50,617 bases of DNA from Lusitaniella coriacea LEGE 07157 (lineage in GTDB: Bacteria; Cyanobacteriota; Cyanobacteriia; Cyanobacteriales; Spirulinaceae), in assembly GCF_015207425.1 (NCBI RefSeq), contig NZ_JADEWZ010000040.1, positions 1 to 50,617 on the forward strand. The letters are read 5' to 3'. The notes beneath the pieces were generated by a model. That model worked only from the letters and a program-made list of their open reading frames with translations, was not told where the DNA came from and searched no databases. Made by a program: the position numbers and the translations under genes. This document shows, in pieces, positions 8,184-17,126 of the stretch; position 1 is the stretch's first letter, and each line of letters starts with the position of its first letter.

Positions 8184-9002
8184 CTATTTTTTGGCGGTTC
8201 GGTACAGTTCGTATAGCAACAAGCTCCCTGCAACTGCAAGATTGAGAGAGTCCGCTTTCCCAACCATTGGGATCCGAACGAAATGCTGGCATAAGTTGCG
8301 CTGTTGCGGGGTCAGTCCTCGGCGCTCTTCTCCCAAAACAAGCAGCGTCGATCGCGGATAATCAAATTGATGCAATTCGGCTGCTCCATCCGGCGAAGCG
8401 CCAACCCCACAACAGTGATTGCTGCGCATCCAACGATGCAGTTGGGAAAACGTCGTGCGAACGAAGGCTTGGCGGAAAATCGACCCCATTGAGGCTCGAA
8501 CCACGTTGGGATCGAAGGGATCGATGCGCCCTCCAACAAGGATGAACCCCGCACCACCAATGGCTTCTGAAGTCCGAATCAAACTCCCAAAATTTCCCGG
8601 AGAGCGAACGGATTCCAGCACAACCCAACACAACCCGGTTTGCGGCGAAACTTTGGGTAACTCGACCCAAGGTTGGCGAAGGATCGCGCTCACTCCAGAA
8701 GCGCGTGGGGTATGGGAGATGCGCCGGAACTGTTCGGGGGTCAGGGAGACGGTTGGAACCCCGGAACGGCGAGATTGGCGAACCAATTTCCGAGCAAGGG
8801 GTGCGGTAAGTAATTTTTCGCTGAAGAGGAGGGTGGAAATGTCGAGTCCGCGATCGATCGCGCTGACAAAGTTTCGCACGCCCTCAACGTAAAACAATCC
8901 AGAGGCTTGACGATAGTTGCGGTCTGAGTGGAGTTTTTCAACTTCGGCAAGTGCAGCCTTTACGCAGTGCCGATCGCGACCGGAATTCCTAGTTCCGGTC
9001 AT
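8184..9002 (-). CDS. TrmH/SpoU family RNA 2'-O-methyltransferase
   Basis: This SPOUT-class enzyme uses S-adenosylmethionine to methylate ribose in rRNA or tRNA. The three SpoU motifs are visible: VRSPGNFGSLIRTSEAIGG, then VLGEERRGLT, and finally IPMVGKADSLNLAVAGSLLL near the C-terminus. The N-terminal 90 residues form the substrate-binding domain. The frame is open to a TTG at 9083. I prefer the ATG at 9000-9002, directly preceded by GGAGG, although that spacing is unusually short. The product would be 272 residues. The specific RNA target cannot be deduced. Confidence 0.9.
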   Translation of the reverse strand: MTGTRNSGRDRHCVKAALAEVEKLHSDRNYRQASGLFYVEGVRNFVSAIDRGLDISTLLFSEKLLTAPLARKLVRQSRRSGVPTVSLTPEQFRRISHTPRASGVSAILRQPWVELPKVSPQTGLCWVVLESVRSPGNFGSLIRTSEAIGGAGFILVGGRIDPFDPNVVRASMGSIFRQAFVRTTFSQLHRWMRSNHCCGVGASPDGAAELHQFDYPRSTLLVLGEERRGLTPQQRNLCQHFVRIPMVGKADSLNLAVAGSLLLYELYRTAKK

Positions 9003-9173
9003 CCTCCTTCCGGGAAGTAACTGGGCTTCCAACAGATGAAATGTTTGCAGACATGAATCGTAGCGGCAATATACCGCAGGCAATGATTTTTAATAGATCA
9101 AGTTTAGCTTATATAGCGTTGACCTTTGGGATATGGAACTTTGCGCGATGGCAAAAGGGAACAGGGAACAGTA

Positions 9174-9275
9174 GTGGTCTGTCAATTTGAAATTGGCGGG
9201 TTGAGAGTGACGCGGTGACGCGGTGACACGGGGACACGGCGAGAAGATTCATCCCTCATTGCTTGATTGACAGAG
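9174..9275. mobile_element. MITE-like element, degraded right end
   Basis: The left end is GTGGTCTGTCAA (9174-9185) next to a TA. The right end reads TTGACAGAG before another TA, as if CCA had been lost from TTGACAGACCAG. The same ends bound the 91-bp element at 16293-16383, and the two copies share about 28 of their first 31 bases while their centres differ. It is non-coding, about 102 bp long and has TA at both borders. Confidence 0.6.
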
Positions 9276-9340
9276 TAGTAGAAAGAGATACAGGTATAGC
9301 AGTCGCCGTAACAGTTAGAACAGTGCAAATTCACAGTTAT

Positions 9341-9400
9341 CCCAACTTCCCCAGCTTCCCCGTCTGCCCCAGCTTCCCCAGTTCCCCCAGCTTCCCCCGC
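9341..9400. repeat. CCCCAGCTTCC-type low-complexity tract
   Basis: Short imperfect units of CCCAGCTTCCCC are repeated about five times between the MITE and the end of the glutamate synthase gene. Similar C-rich tracts occur at 1-40 and around 16452-16481. Confidence 0.65.
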
Positions 9401-9422
9401 TCACCTTCACCGACCCGACGAA

Positions 9423-12400
9423 CTACTGAACTGAAGAGAGGGCTTTCTCCTGTTCGGTAACGGCTGTCACTTCGGGATTATTGGCTTCTGAAGGCGGGAT
9501 GACTTGCCAGAAGAGGGGGAGCATTGCTTCCCAATTTGCCAAAATCCGTTGGGCTTTGGGGCTTCCGGTGCGTTGAACGTGAGCCGCGATCGCGTCCTTG
9601 AGTTGTTTTTCTCCCGCAGGCGTACTGACGCGCTGAAGTTTGACGATCGCGCGATTGACTTTTGCAGGGAAGTTGCCTTCTTCGTCGAGGAAGTAGGCGA
9701 GTCCTCCGGTCATTCCCGCACCCACATTGCGTCCTGCGGTTCCCAGGACGACGATAACGCCCCCGGTCATGTATTCGCAGCAATGATCGCCCACGCCTTC
9801 CACAACGGCGATTCCTTTAGAGTTGCGCACGGCGAAGCGTTCCCCCGCACGTCCGTTGGCGTAAAGCGCGCCTCCGGTTGAACCGTAGAGGCAGGTATTA
9901 CCGATGATGACGTTTTGCGCCGGATCGTAGTTGGAATTTGCGGGAGGTTTAATGATAATTTCGCCCCCGTGCATTCCTTTCCCCACATAGTCGTTTGCCT
10001 CGCCTTCGAGGTGAAGCATCATGCCGGGAAGGTTAAACGCGCCAAAGCCTTGACCCGCAGCTCCTTGGAAGTTGAGAATAATTTCCCCTTCAAATCCGTC
10101 GTCGCCATAGCGTTGCGCGATCGCGCCGGCAATTCGCGCTCCCACGGTACGATCGGTATTGATAATCTCTACATCTTTGGTGGCAGAACCTTGATTTTCA
10201 ATCGCTCGCGCGATCGCGGGATCGCTGAGTAATTCGTCATCCAAGACATGACCGTTACTGTGAACGGTTTCGTGTTCGAGCCAGTCGCGATCTTCGGATA
10301 CGGGCAAATTCAGCAAGCAATTAAGGTCAATCCCTTGAGTTTTCGCCAGTTCTACACCTTCACGAACCTTGAGGAGATCGACACGCCCGATAATGTCTGA
10401 AAGCTTGGAATAGCCCAATTTTGCGAGAAGTTGGCGCACTTCTTCGGCAACAAAATAGAAGAAATTAACCACGTGTTCCGGAATTCCAGAAAAGCGCTTG
10501 CGCAATTTTTCCTGTTGCGTGGCAACCCCCACGGGACAATTGTTCGTGTGGCAAATGCGCGCCATAATGCACCCTTCGGCGATCATGGAAACGGAACCGA
10601 ACCCGTACTCTTCCGCGCCCATCAATGCCGCCATAATTACGTCATGTCCGGTTTTGAAGCCGCCATCGGCACGAAGCAGCACGCGATCGCGCAATTGATT
10701 TTCCAACAAAACGCGATGGACTTCCGTCAAACCCAATTCCCAGGGCGATCCCGCGTGTTTGATCGAACTGAGGGGCGATGCGCCCGTTCCCCCATCGTGA
10801 CCGGAAATTTGAATCACGTCGGCATTTGCCTTGGCAACTCCTGCCGCAACAGTCCCAATCCCAATCTCGGCGACCAATTTCACAGACACCTTCGCTTTCG
10901 GATTGATTTGATGCAGGTCAAAAATCAGTTGTGCCAGGTCTTCAATGGAATAAATATCGTGGTGGGGCGGGGGCGAAATCAAGTCCACTCCAGGCTTCGA
11001 GCGGCGCAACATTGCGATGTAAGAGCTGACTTTCCGTCCCGGAAGTTGTCCCCCTTCTCCGGGTTTTGCCCCTTGAGCGATCTTAATTTCCAATTGTTTG
11101 CCGCTCATCAAATACTCCGGCGTAACCCCAAAGCGTCCCGATGCCACTTGTTTGGTTGCAGAACTCGCCGTGTCGCCGTTGCGCAAGCCGCTCAGGTGAG
11201 GCAGTGTGGGGGAATGTCCGCTCTCGTCAACATCGTTGAGAATTTTGAAGCGCACGGGGTCTTCTCCCCCTTCCCCGGAATTGGATTTTCCGCCCATGCG
11301 ATTCATTGCCACCGCGAGAGTTTCGTGGGCTTCCCGCGAGAGGGAACCGAGGGACATTGCCCCGGTACAGAATTGCTTGACGATCTCTTCGACAGGTTCG
11401 ACATTTTCAGTAGGGATTGCCGCGCGATCGCCCTTAAAATCGAGCAAATCCCGCAGTGCCGTAACTTTGCGCCCCGTGAGGTATTGCTGATAAACCTCGT
11501 AATGGTCGTATTCTTTCCCTGCAACCGCTTTGTGCAGCGCTTTTGCCATTTCTGGAGAGTTCATGTGATATTCGCCCCCCGGTTTGTAGTTGATGAAACC
11601 GAAGTTTTCGAGCTTTTTGCCTTCGAGGGTGGGGAAGGCGCGACTGTGGAAGGCGATTGATTCTTGTGCCAATTCCGCGATCGTTAAGCCGCCGATGCGG
11701 GAGGTGGTTCCAGCAAAACATTTTTCCACCAACGCAGCACCCAAACCCAAAGCTTCAAAAATTTGCGCGCCGTGATAGGAGGAGAGCAGAGAAATTCCCA
11801 TTTTCGAGAGAATTTTTAACAATCCCGCTTCAATGGCTTTACGATAGTTGTTTTGGGCGGTTTCTAGGGAGATTTTGGCAATTTTTCCCCGTTCCATGAA
11901 TTTTTGCGTCTTCTCCTCAGACCACCAAGCGCGCACGGTTTCCAGCGCCAGGTAAGGGCAAACTGCCGAAGCGCCATAGCCCACTAAACAGGCGAAATGA
12001 TGGGTACTCCAACACTGGGCAGTATCCACCACTAAAGAGGCTTTGAGGCGAAGTCCCGCGCGGATCAGGTGGTGATGGACGGCTCCCACTGCCAGGAGGG
12101 GGGGAATGTAGCTGTTGGCTTCGTTAATGGGTTCTGTGGCGCGATCGCTCAAGATTAAAATGGTTTGACCTTGGCGTACTGCCTCTGCTGCATCGCGACA
12201 GAGGCGCTCTAACGCGGTTTCTAACCCCTGGGGTCCCGTGGCGATTTCATAGCGGGTGGAGAGTTCGGCAACCTCAAATCCCGATGTTTTAATCCCTGCC
12301 AATTCCGCCTCGTTGAGAACGGGGGTTTCCACCTTCAATAATCGCGCGGCTTCTGGTTGAGGGTCGAGCAAATTGCCCCGTTCCCCCAATTGCATATTCA

Positions 12401-14072
12401 AAGACATCACCAAACTCTCCCGTAAGGGATCGATGGGGGGGTTTGTGACCTGTGCAAAGCGCTGTTTGAAGTAGTCGTAGAGCAGGCGAGGCTTGTCGGA
12501 GAGGACAGCGAGGGGAATGTCATCGCCCATACAGAAGGTGGGTTCTTTGCCCTGAGAAGCCATTGGCACGACGATCATATCCACATCTTCTGCGGTGTAG
12601 CCAAATGCCGTTTGTTGGCGCAGGAGGTCGGGGGCTTCTAATTGGGGCGTTGGGGCAAATTCCTGGGGGTGAATGGTATTGCGGAATTGTCGCACCCACT
12701 GACCGTAGGGTTTTTGTTGGGCAATGCGCTGTTTGATGTCCCAATTTTTCAGAATTTCTCGGCTTTCCAAATCCACAGCAATCAGTTGTCCGGGGCCCAG
12801 TCTGCCTTTTTCTACAATTTGGGTTTCATCGATGGGAACAACTCCCGCTTCAGATGCCACAATCACGTAACCGTCGCGAGTAATGCAGTAGCGGGCGGGA
12901 CGCAAGCCATTGCGGTCGAGGGTTGCACAAACGGTTTTTCCGTCGCTAAAAACCAGGAGTGCTGGACCATCCCAGGGTTCTTGCAACCCGCTATAGTATT
13001 CGTAAAAGTCGCTGATTTCTGGATAGTCTTCTAAATCGGGCTGATTTTTATAGGCTTCCGGCACGAGGATCATCGCTGCTTCGAGGGGGCTGTAACCCGT
13101 GCGGACTAATAATTCCATTGCATAGTCGAGGTTGGCGCTATCGCTGCCATTCATATTGACTAAGGGTTTGAGGCTTTCGAGTTCTTCGGGTGTCCAGTCG
13201 GGAATGTTGAGGTTGTTTTCCCGTGCCATCATCCAGTTGATATTGCCCAGGAGGGTGTTGATTTCGCCGTTATGTCCCAGGACGCGCATGGGCTGGGCAA
13301 GGGGCCATTTGGGCATGGTGTTGGTGCTGAATCGCCGATGATAAACGGCAAAGGGACTTTGATAAGTATCGTTTTTTAAGTCGAGGTAAAATTCTCCCAA
13401 AATTGCCGAACGCACCATGCCTTTGTACACGAGGGTGCGACAGGAGAAGGAGCAGATGTAGAGATCGTTGGGGGAATGCTGTCCGATTCGCGCGCGGGTG
13501 ATGTAGAGGGCGCGATCGAGGGCGGAATCGCTCAATTTATCGGAAGTAACGAGAATTTGCTCGATTATAGGCTGATTTTCCCTGGCTTGAGTGCCTAAAA
13601 CTTCTGGGCGCACGGGAACGACACGCCAGCCTAATAGTGTTAAGTCTGCTTCTCGGACAATTTTTTCGATAGATGCACGTCCCTCGGCAGCCGCTTGGGG
13701 ATCTTGGGGAAGGAAGACCATGCCTACGCCGAGTTTTCCGGGGGGAGGAACCGATAAGTTGCGCTCGGCAAACCAGGACTGGAATAATGGGTGGGGAATT
13801 CCTGTCATGACTCCCGATCCGTCTCCGGAGTCGCGATCTGCACTACACCCGCCTCGATGTTCCATGCACGTTAATGCCTCCAACGCTTGTTCGACGAGTT
13901 GATGAGTTTCGCAACCGTTTGTCGTGGCGATGAAACCAACCCCACAAGCATCTCTTTCTTCGACCAACCACTTTTGACCGAGGTAGGGAGTTTGGGGTTC
14001 GAGGGCAGATGACAGACGTTGATTATTGTGCATACTTCTGTTGTCCATTGACGAGTGTACTGTACGATCCAT
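9423..14072 (-). CDS. glsF: Ferredoxin-dependent glutamate synthase (GOGAT)
   Basis: The enzyme converts glutamine and 2-oxoglutarate to two glutamates using reduced ferredoxin, the central step of ammonium assimilation in cyanobacteria. The 1549-residue chain shows a class II glutamine amidotransferase domain with nucleophile C43 in [11 protein letters not shown], so a propeptide of about 42 residues is expected to be removed. Next come the central domain, an FMN-binding barrel and a C-terminal GxGxG beta-helix domain. The 3Fe-4S ligands C1168, C1174 and C1179 are in [16 protein letters not shown]. Length and the absence of a small NADPH-type subunit nearby fit the ferredoxin type. ATGs at residues 1, 9 and 14 are all possible starts, none with a strong ribosome binding site. 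Confidence 0.96.
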   Translation of the reverse strand: MDRTVHSSMDNRSMHNNQRLSSALEPQTPYLGQKWLVEERDACGVGFIATTNGCETHQLVEQALEALTCMEHRGGCSADRDSGDGSGVMTGIPHPLFQSWFAERNLSVPPPGKLGVGMVFLPQDPQAAAEGRASIEKIVREADLTLLGWRVVPVRPEVLGTQARENQPIIEQILVTSDKLSDSALDRALYITRARIGQHSPNDLYICSFSCRTLVYKGMVRSAILGEFYLDLKNDTYQSPFAVYHRRFSTNTMPKWPLAQPMRVLGHNGEINTLLGNINWMMARENNLNIPDWTPEELESLKPLVNMNGSDSANLDYAMELLVRTGYSPLEAAMILVPEAYKNQPDLEDYPEISDFYEYYSGLQEPWDGPALLVFSDGKTVCATLDRNGLRPARYCITRDGYVIVASEAGVVPIDETQIVEKGRLGPGQLIAVDLESREILKNWDIKQRIAQQKPYGQWVRQFRNTIHPQEFAPTPQLEAPDLLRQQTAFGYTAEDVDMIVVPMASQGKEPTFCMGDDIPLAVLSDKPRLLYDYFKQRFAQVTNPPIDPLRESLVMSLNMQLGERGNLLDPQPEAARLLKVETPVLNEAELAGIKTSGFEVAELSTRYEIATGPQGLETALERLCRDAAEAVRQGQTILILSDRATEPINEANSYIPPLLAVGAVHHHLIRAGLRLKASLVVDTAQCWSTHHFACLVGYGASAVCPYLALETVRAWWSEEKTQKFMERGKIAKISLETAQNNYRKAIEAGLLKILSKMGISLLSSYHGAQIFEALGLGAALVEKCFAGTTSRIGGLTIAELAQESIAFHSRAFPTLEGKKLENFGFINYKPGGEYHMNSPEMAKALHKAVAGKEYDHYEVYQQYLTGRKVTALRDLLDFKGDRAAIPTENVEPVEEIVKQFCTGAMSLGSLSREAHETLAVAMNRMGGKSNSGEGGEDPVRFKILNDVDESGHSPTLPHLSGLRNGDTASSATKQVASGRFGVTPEYLMSGKQLEIKIAQGAKPGEGGQLPGRKVSSYIAMLRRSKPGVDLISPPPHHDIYSIEDLAQLIFDLHQINPKAKVSVKLVAEIGIGTVAAGVAKANADVIQISGHDGGTGASPLSSIKHAGSPWELGLTEVHRVLLENQLRDRVLLRADGGFKTGHDVIMAALMGAEEYGFGSVSMIAEGCIMARICHTNNCPVGVATQQEKLRKRFSGIPEHVVNFFYFVAEEVRQLLAKLGYSKLSDIIGRVDLLKVREGVELAKTQGIDLNCLLNLPVSEDRDWLEHETVHSNGHVLDDELLSDPAIARAIENQGSATKDVEIINTDRTVGARIAGAIAQRYGDDGFEGEIILNFQGAAGQGFGAFNLPGMMLHLEGEANDYVGKGMHGGEIIIKPPANSNYDPAQNVIIGNTCLYGSTGGALYANGRAGERFAVRNSKGIAVVEGVGDHCCEYMTGGVIVVLGTAGRNVGAGMTGGLAYFLDEEGNFPAKVNRAIVKLQRVSTPAGEKQLKDAIAAHVQRTGSPKAQRILANWEAMLPLFWQVIPPSEANNPEVTAVTEQEKALSSVQ

Positions 14073-14724
14073 AGTGGGTATTAGAAAGTGGTGATTTTAC
14101 CTCGATCGCGCTTCTTTAAGAAATTCTGAATTTCCGCGAAGAGAAAAATTGGGAAACAATTTGCTGTTGTTATCGTTCTAAGTTTAGGGAGAAGGGAAAA
14201 TCTCTCCTTTGCCGAGTCACTTGGTTAAGGAGAGTAAGGGCTAATGACCCGTTCAGTTGGGTGCGAGCAATCCGACAGAGCAAACGAAGATTTTTCCCTG
14301 CCGTTAATAAAAGCGGTTGCTGGCTCGACACGCGACAGGTATAACTTGCGATGACTCCTTTTGCTGAAACTGGTTTTCCCCAGTTTAGTTGCGAACAATT
14401 CAATTGAGACGTTAATCAAAACCCCAAGAATTCTGATTGTAATATATTAAGTTGGTTTTGAAAGTATCCTATCTATCTACCGAGTTTTCTGGTCGGGTGT
14501 AAGGATACCGTTCTATATCCGAGGGAACAGCATTGGACAAACGCGGGGAAAAAGAATCAAAGCGTGTCTCTCAAGGGAGGAAGAACGGGCGCTGCCCAAG
14601 AACAGTTTTTGCCCTATTGTTTAGGTTGCCCGGTCTTATTATATGCAATGCTAATCTTGGGATGGCGCAATTGCGGTAGGAATCTGCCTTCGGCAGCACG
14701 CGAATACCTGTTGGAGACTAATGA
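14073..14724. other. Long divergent intergenic region with several hairpins
   Basis: These 650 bases lie between the divergent glutamate synthase and glycosidase genes. Short minus-strand frames at 14170-14419 show no family resemblance and are rejected. The right half has several potential hairpins: GGGCGCTGCCC (14587-14597), the perfect palindrome CGCAATTGCG (14666-14675) and CTGCCTTCGGCAG (14684-14696). They could belong to a structured leader of the glycosidase gene or an unannotated small RNA. No NtcA box of the form GTAN8TAC was found by eye. Confidence 0.4.
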
Positions 14725-16293
14725 ATGAGCAATCAAATTCGCCGTTTCGCCTTTTTTTCCTCAAGTTCAGGGAAAAATCTCAGACTGCCGTTGATTTTAT
14801 TCCTGTGCGTTGTTTTTCTTTGTCTTACTCAGTTTAACCGAAAGAATTCACAACTTGCCCCTCAAACCCTAGAGGTGCGGAATTCTTCACCTTATCCCCC
14901 CGCCACCTCGGTCACTAAGCGTGTCGAAGTGCCACCCCGCCACCCCGTTGCCTCCTTGTCCCCTCCCCCAAAAGTTCTGCCGCTTTTGGTAGAGGTGAGA
15001 TCGGAGCAATCTTTACCGACTCTAGAAGACGATCTCACTCCTTTACAAAGCGCGTCCCAATCTGCCTCCATTGTTCCGAATAAACCCTTAAAAAAAGCAA
15101 AAAAGTCCAAGGTCATAAAATCTCCCGAACTTTTACCCATTCGCACTCAAGCGGTTCCCTCAAAAACCCCTGTCGTTGTTACGAAAGAACGGAAAAAACA
15201 GGACTCCGCACCGAGCAATCGAGCCGCAGAAAGTTTTATCGAGCGTAACGAGCAGTGGACGAGGGGAGTGCGCTTGCGCCAGCAGTGGTTGAGTTTGGGG
15301 CGCGATCGCTTTCCCGTGGTTGCGTTGGAGATCGATCCTCGCGCGGGGGTTGCGCTGCGACCGATTTGGAGCAATCCCAATGGGATGCAGGGAACCGATC
15401 CCCTCGTGCGCCTCGCTCCGCGCTGGCAAGCCCCAGCAGCGATTAATGGGGGATTTTTCAACCGCAACAACAAATTGCCTTTGGGGGCGCTCAAACGGGA
15501 CGGACGCTGGTTTTCGGGGCCCATTCTTTACCGGGGCGCGATCGCGTGGGACGATCGCGGAAACTTTAAAATCAGCCGCCTCTATCTCCAAGAAACCCTC
15601 ACCACCACAACGGGTCAGCGCATTCCCATCCTTTATCTCAATAGCGGTTATGTGCAGGCGGGAGTCTCTCGCTACACCCCCGAATGGGGCAGAACCTATA
15701 CCCCCCTTACGGATTACGAAACCCTCGTTTTGGTGCAAAACAATCGCGTCACCGCTCAATATCCCGGTGGCGAAAACGACACCCGGACTTACCCCATTCC
15801 CCCAGATGGCTATCTCCTGACGATTCGCGCTAAAAGTGTCTCTGCGAGCGCCTTAGCCATTGATACCCCTGTTCAAATTGAGAGCAAAACAATCCCGGAA
15901 GATTTAGGCAATTATCCCCAAATTATCGGCGCGGGGCCCGTTTTAATGCAAAATCGGCAAATTGTCCTCAATGCCCTCGACGAGAAATTTAGCGCCGCCT
16001 TTAATCGCCAAGCGGCACCTCGCAGCGCGATCGCGAAAACCAATCGCGGAACCCTTCTCGCCGTCACCATCCACAATCGCTTTAGCCAAACCCCCGACGG
16101 ACTCAAAGAGGGGAAAGGACCCACCCTCAACGAACTCGCACAACTGATGCAACGCTTGGGTGCAGTCGATGCCCTCAATCTCGATGGGGGAAGTTCCACC
16201 TCTCTCTATCTCGGCGGAAAACTGATCGATCGCGATCCCCAAACCGCCGCTCGCGTTCACAATGGAATTGGGATTTATCCTTCTGGAAAGTAG
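14725..16293 (+). CDS. Phosphodiester glycosidase family protein, membrane-anchored
   Basis: The 522-residue product has one hydrophobic signal-anchor (about 20-38), then a Pro/Ser/Lys-rich linker (about 40-170). The exported domain is of the phosphodiester glycosidase (NAGPA/DUF2233) family, which cleaves GlcNAc- or sugar-phosphodiester linkages. Family blocks seen are INGGFFNRNNKLPLGALKRD, IGAGPVLMQN and the C-terminal NLDGGSSTSLY followed by RVHNGIGIYP. GGAG 8 bases upstream supports the ATG at 14725 rather than the overlapping ATG at 14721. A REP-like repeat lies within the linker coding sequence. The stop codon coincides with the border of a MITE-like element. It may act on cell-wall or surface polysaccharides (inference). 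Confidence 0.88.
   Translation: MSNQIRRFAFFSSSSGKNLRLPLILFLCVVFLCLTQFNRKNSQLAPQTLEVRNSSPYPPATSVTKRVEVPPRHPVASLSPPPKVLPLLVEVRSEQSLPTLEDDLTPLQSASQSASIVPNKPLKKAKKSKVIKSPELLPIRTQAVPSKTPVVVTKERKKQDSAPSNRAAESFIERNEQWTRGVRLRQQWLSLGRDRFPVVALEIDPRAGVALRPIWSNPNGMQGTDPLVRLAPRWQAPAAINGGFFNRNNKLPLGALKRDGRWFSGPILYRGAIAWDDRGNFKISRLYLQETLTTTTGQRIPILYLNSGYVQAGVSRYTPEWGRTYTPLTDYETLVLVQNNRVTAQYPGGENDTRTYPIPPDGYLLTIRAKSVSASALAIDTPVQIESKTIPEDLGNYPQIIGAGPVLMQNRQIVLNALDEKFSAAFNRQAAPRSAIAKTNRGTLLAVTIHNRFSQTPDGLKEGKGPTLNELAQLMQRLGAVDALNLDGGSSTSLYLGGKLIDRDPQTAARVHNGIGIYPSGK
14909..14933. repeat. REP-like hairpin sequence inside a reading frame
   Basis: These 25 bases match 33506-33530 at 24 positions. They form a hairpin with GGTCACT at one arm and AGTGCC at the other around the core AAGCGTGTCGA. 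At 33.5 kb the copy is intergenic. Here it is translated as part of the Pro-rich linker (TSVTKRVEVPP) of the glycosidase. Confidence 0.65.
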
Positions 16294-16383
16294 TGGTCTG
16301 TCAATTTTCAATTGACGGGTAAAGGGTAAAGGACGACTGTTGGCGCTCAACGAAAATCTGTCATTTTTTCCTTGACAGACCAG
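16293..16383. mobile_element. 91-bp MITE-like element with TA borders
   Basis: The ends GTGGTCTGTCAA (16293-16304) and TTGACAGACCAG (16372-16383) are inverted repeats matching at 11 of 12 bases. Both are flanked by TA (16291-16292 and 16384-16385), the target duplication of IS630/Tc1-mariner elements. The element has no coding capacity, so it would move only with a transposase supplied elsewhere. It starts within the TAG stop codon of the glycosidase gene, of which the first two bases are the target TA. Confidence 0.65.
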
Positions 16384-16410
16384 TAGGGTTTACCCCTTCC
16401 TCTGCTCCCC

Positions 16411-16514
16411 AATTGGTAATTGCGAATTGGTAATTGCGAATTGGTAATTGCTCCCCCAGCTCCCCCTGCTTCTCGTTCCCCCAATTGGTAATTGGTAACT
16501 GGTAATTGGTAATT
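16411..16514. repeat. AATTGGTAATTG tandem repeats
   Basis: Units of AATTGGTAATTGCG repeat about three times at 16411-16450 and AATTGGTAATTGGTAACTGG units occur at 16482-16514, with a C-rich tract between. The repeats run right up to the TolB-like gene, and the upstream TTG codon at 16506 lies inside them. Confidence 0.7.
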
Positions 16515-16523
16515 TTCAATCCC

Positions 16524-17033
16524 GTGCAGCAAACATTTAGCTATTTAAGCTTACTTCTCCTCTCAACCCTGACCCTGGCAAGTGGCTGCGGCACACTCGC
16601 GCAAGACCCCCAAATTCCCACAGGTGGACTCAATAGCAATGCGCCCGATGAAGACCCCGCTTACAGCAGTGACGGGCGCTATCTTTCCTTTGCGTCCAAT
16701 CGCAACGGACACCGCGATATTTTTCTCTACGACTTTCAACAACGTCGCCTCGTCCCCTTACCCAACCTCAATCGCCGCGATTCCTCCCAAGACCAACCCT
16801 CACTCAGTGCGGACGGACGCTACATTGCCTACGTCTCCACCGAACGAGGCAAAACCGATATCCTGGTTTACGATCGCGAAATTCAACGCGCTCGACTCCT
16901 TACGGCAAATATTCGCGGTTCGGTACGGAATCCAACCATCACCGGAGACGGTCAATCGATCGCGTTTCAGACCACACAAATGGGTCAATGGAACATTGCC
17001 ATCGTAAAACGCAACATTAATGATAGCCCCTAA
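16524..17033 (+). CDS. TolB-like PD40-repeat lipoprotein, short form
   Basis: The frame is open from a TTG at 16506 within tandem repeats. The GTG at 16524 is a better start because it begins directly at the signal peptide, giving 169 residues. The lipobox LASG|C places the lipidated Cys at residue 22. The remainder holds about three beta-propeller-type repeats (YSSDGRYLSFASNRNGHRDI, LSADGRYIAYVSTERGKTDI and ITGDGQSIAFQTTQMGQWNI), the PD40/WD40-like units of TolB. A complete TolB has more blades plus an N-terminal domain, so this is a small relative that may need to oligomerise or bind a partner. It precedes the HtrA-like protease gene on the same strand by under 100 bases. Confidence 0.75.
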   Translation: MQQTFSYLSLLLLSTLTLASGCGTLAQDPQIPTGGLNSNAPDEDPAYSSDGRYLSFASNRNGHRDIFLYDFQQRRLVPLPNLNRRDSSQDQPSLSADGRYIAYVSTERGKTDILVYDREIQRARLLTANIRGSVRNPTITGDGQSIAFQTTQMGQWNIAIVKRNINDSP

Positions 17034-17126
17034 GTTTTCTAGGAAAGAATGATGAGATTTTTACGCTCGGTCATTATTGAGTGTGGAATATGCTACAAGA
17101 AAAATAAAGAGTTCAACCCTCAATCA

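Larger units (their letters stand above)
9003..9422. other. Intergenic region made of repeats
   Basis: About 420 bases separate the methyltransferase start from the glutamate synthase stop. The stretch contains one MITE-like element (9174-9275) and a pyrimidine-rich tract. A 65-codon plus-strand frame at 9263-9460 translates mainly the C-rich tract into Pro/Ser repeats and is not a credible gene. Confidence 0.6.

Noticed and set aside
10431-11660. 409-codon plus-strand open frame opposite the glutamate synthase gene
   Set aside because: It lies wholly antisense to a clear, conserved GltS/GlsF gene and its translation has no recognisable family blocks. Long antisense frames are expected in GC-biased conserved genes.
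14020-14130. NtcA box (GTAN8TAC) for glutamate synthase
   Set aside because: Scanning by eye gave only near misses with wrong spacing such as GTACTGTAC, so no site is claimed.
14170-14419. Two overlapping short minus-strand frames upstream of glutamate synthase
   Set aside because: They overlap each other in different frames, have no clear start signals and resemble no known protein.
16411-16514. Tandem AATTGGTAATTG units as a possible CRISPR array
   Set aside because: Units are about 12-14 bases, contiguous and without unique spacers, and no cas gene is present.
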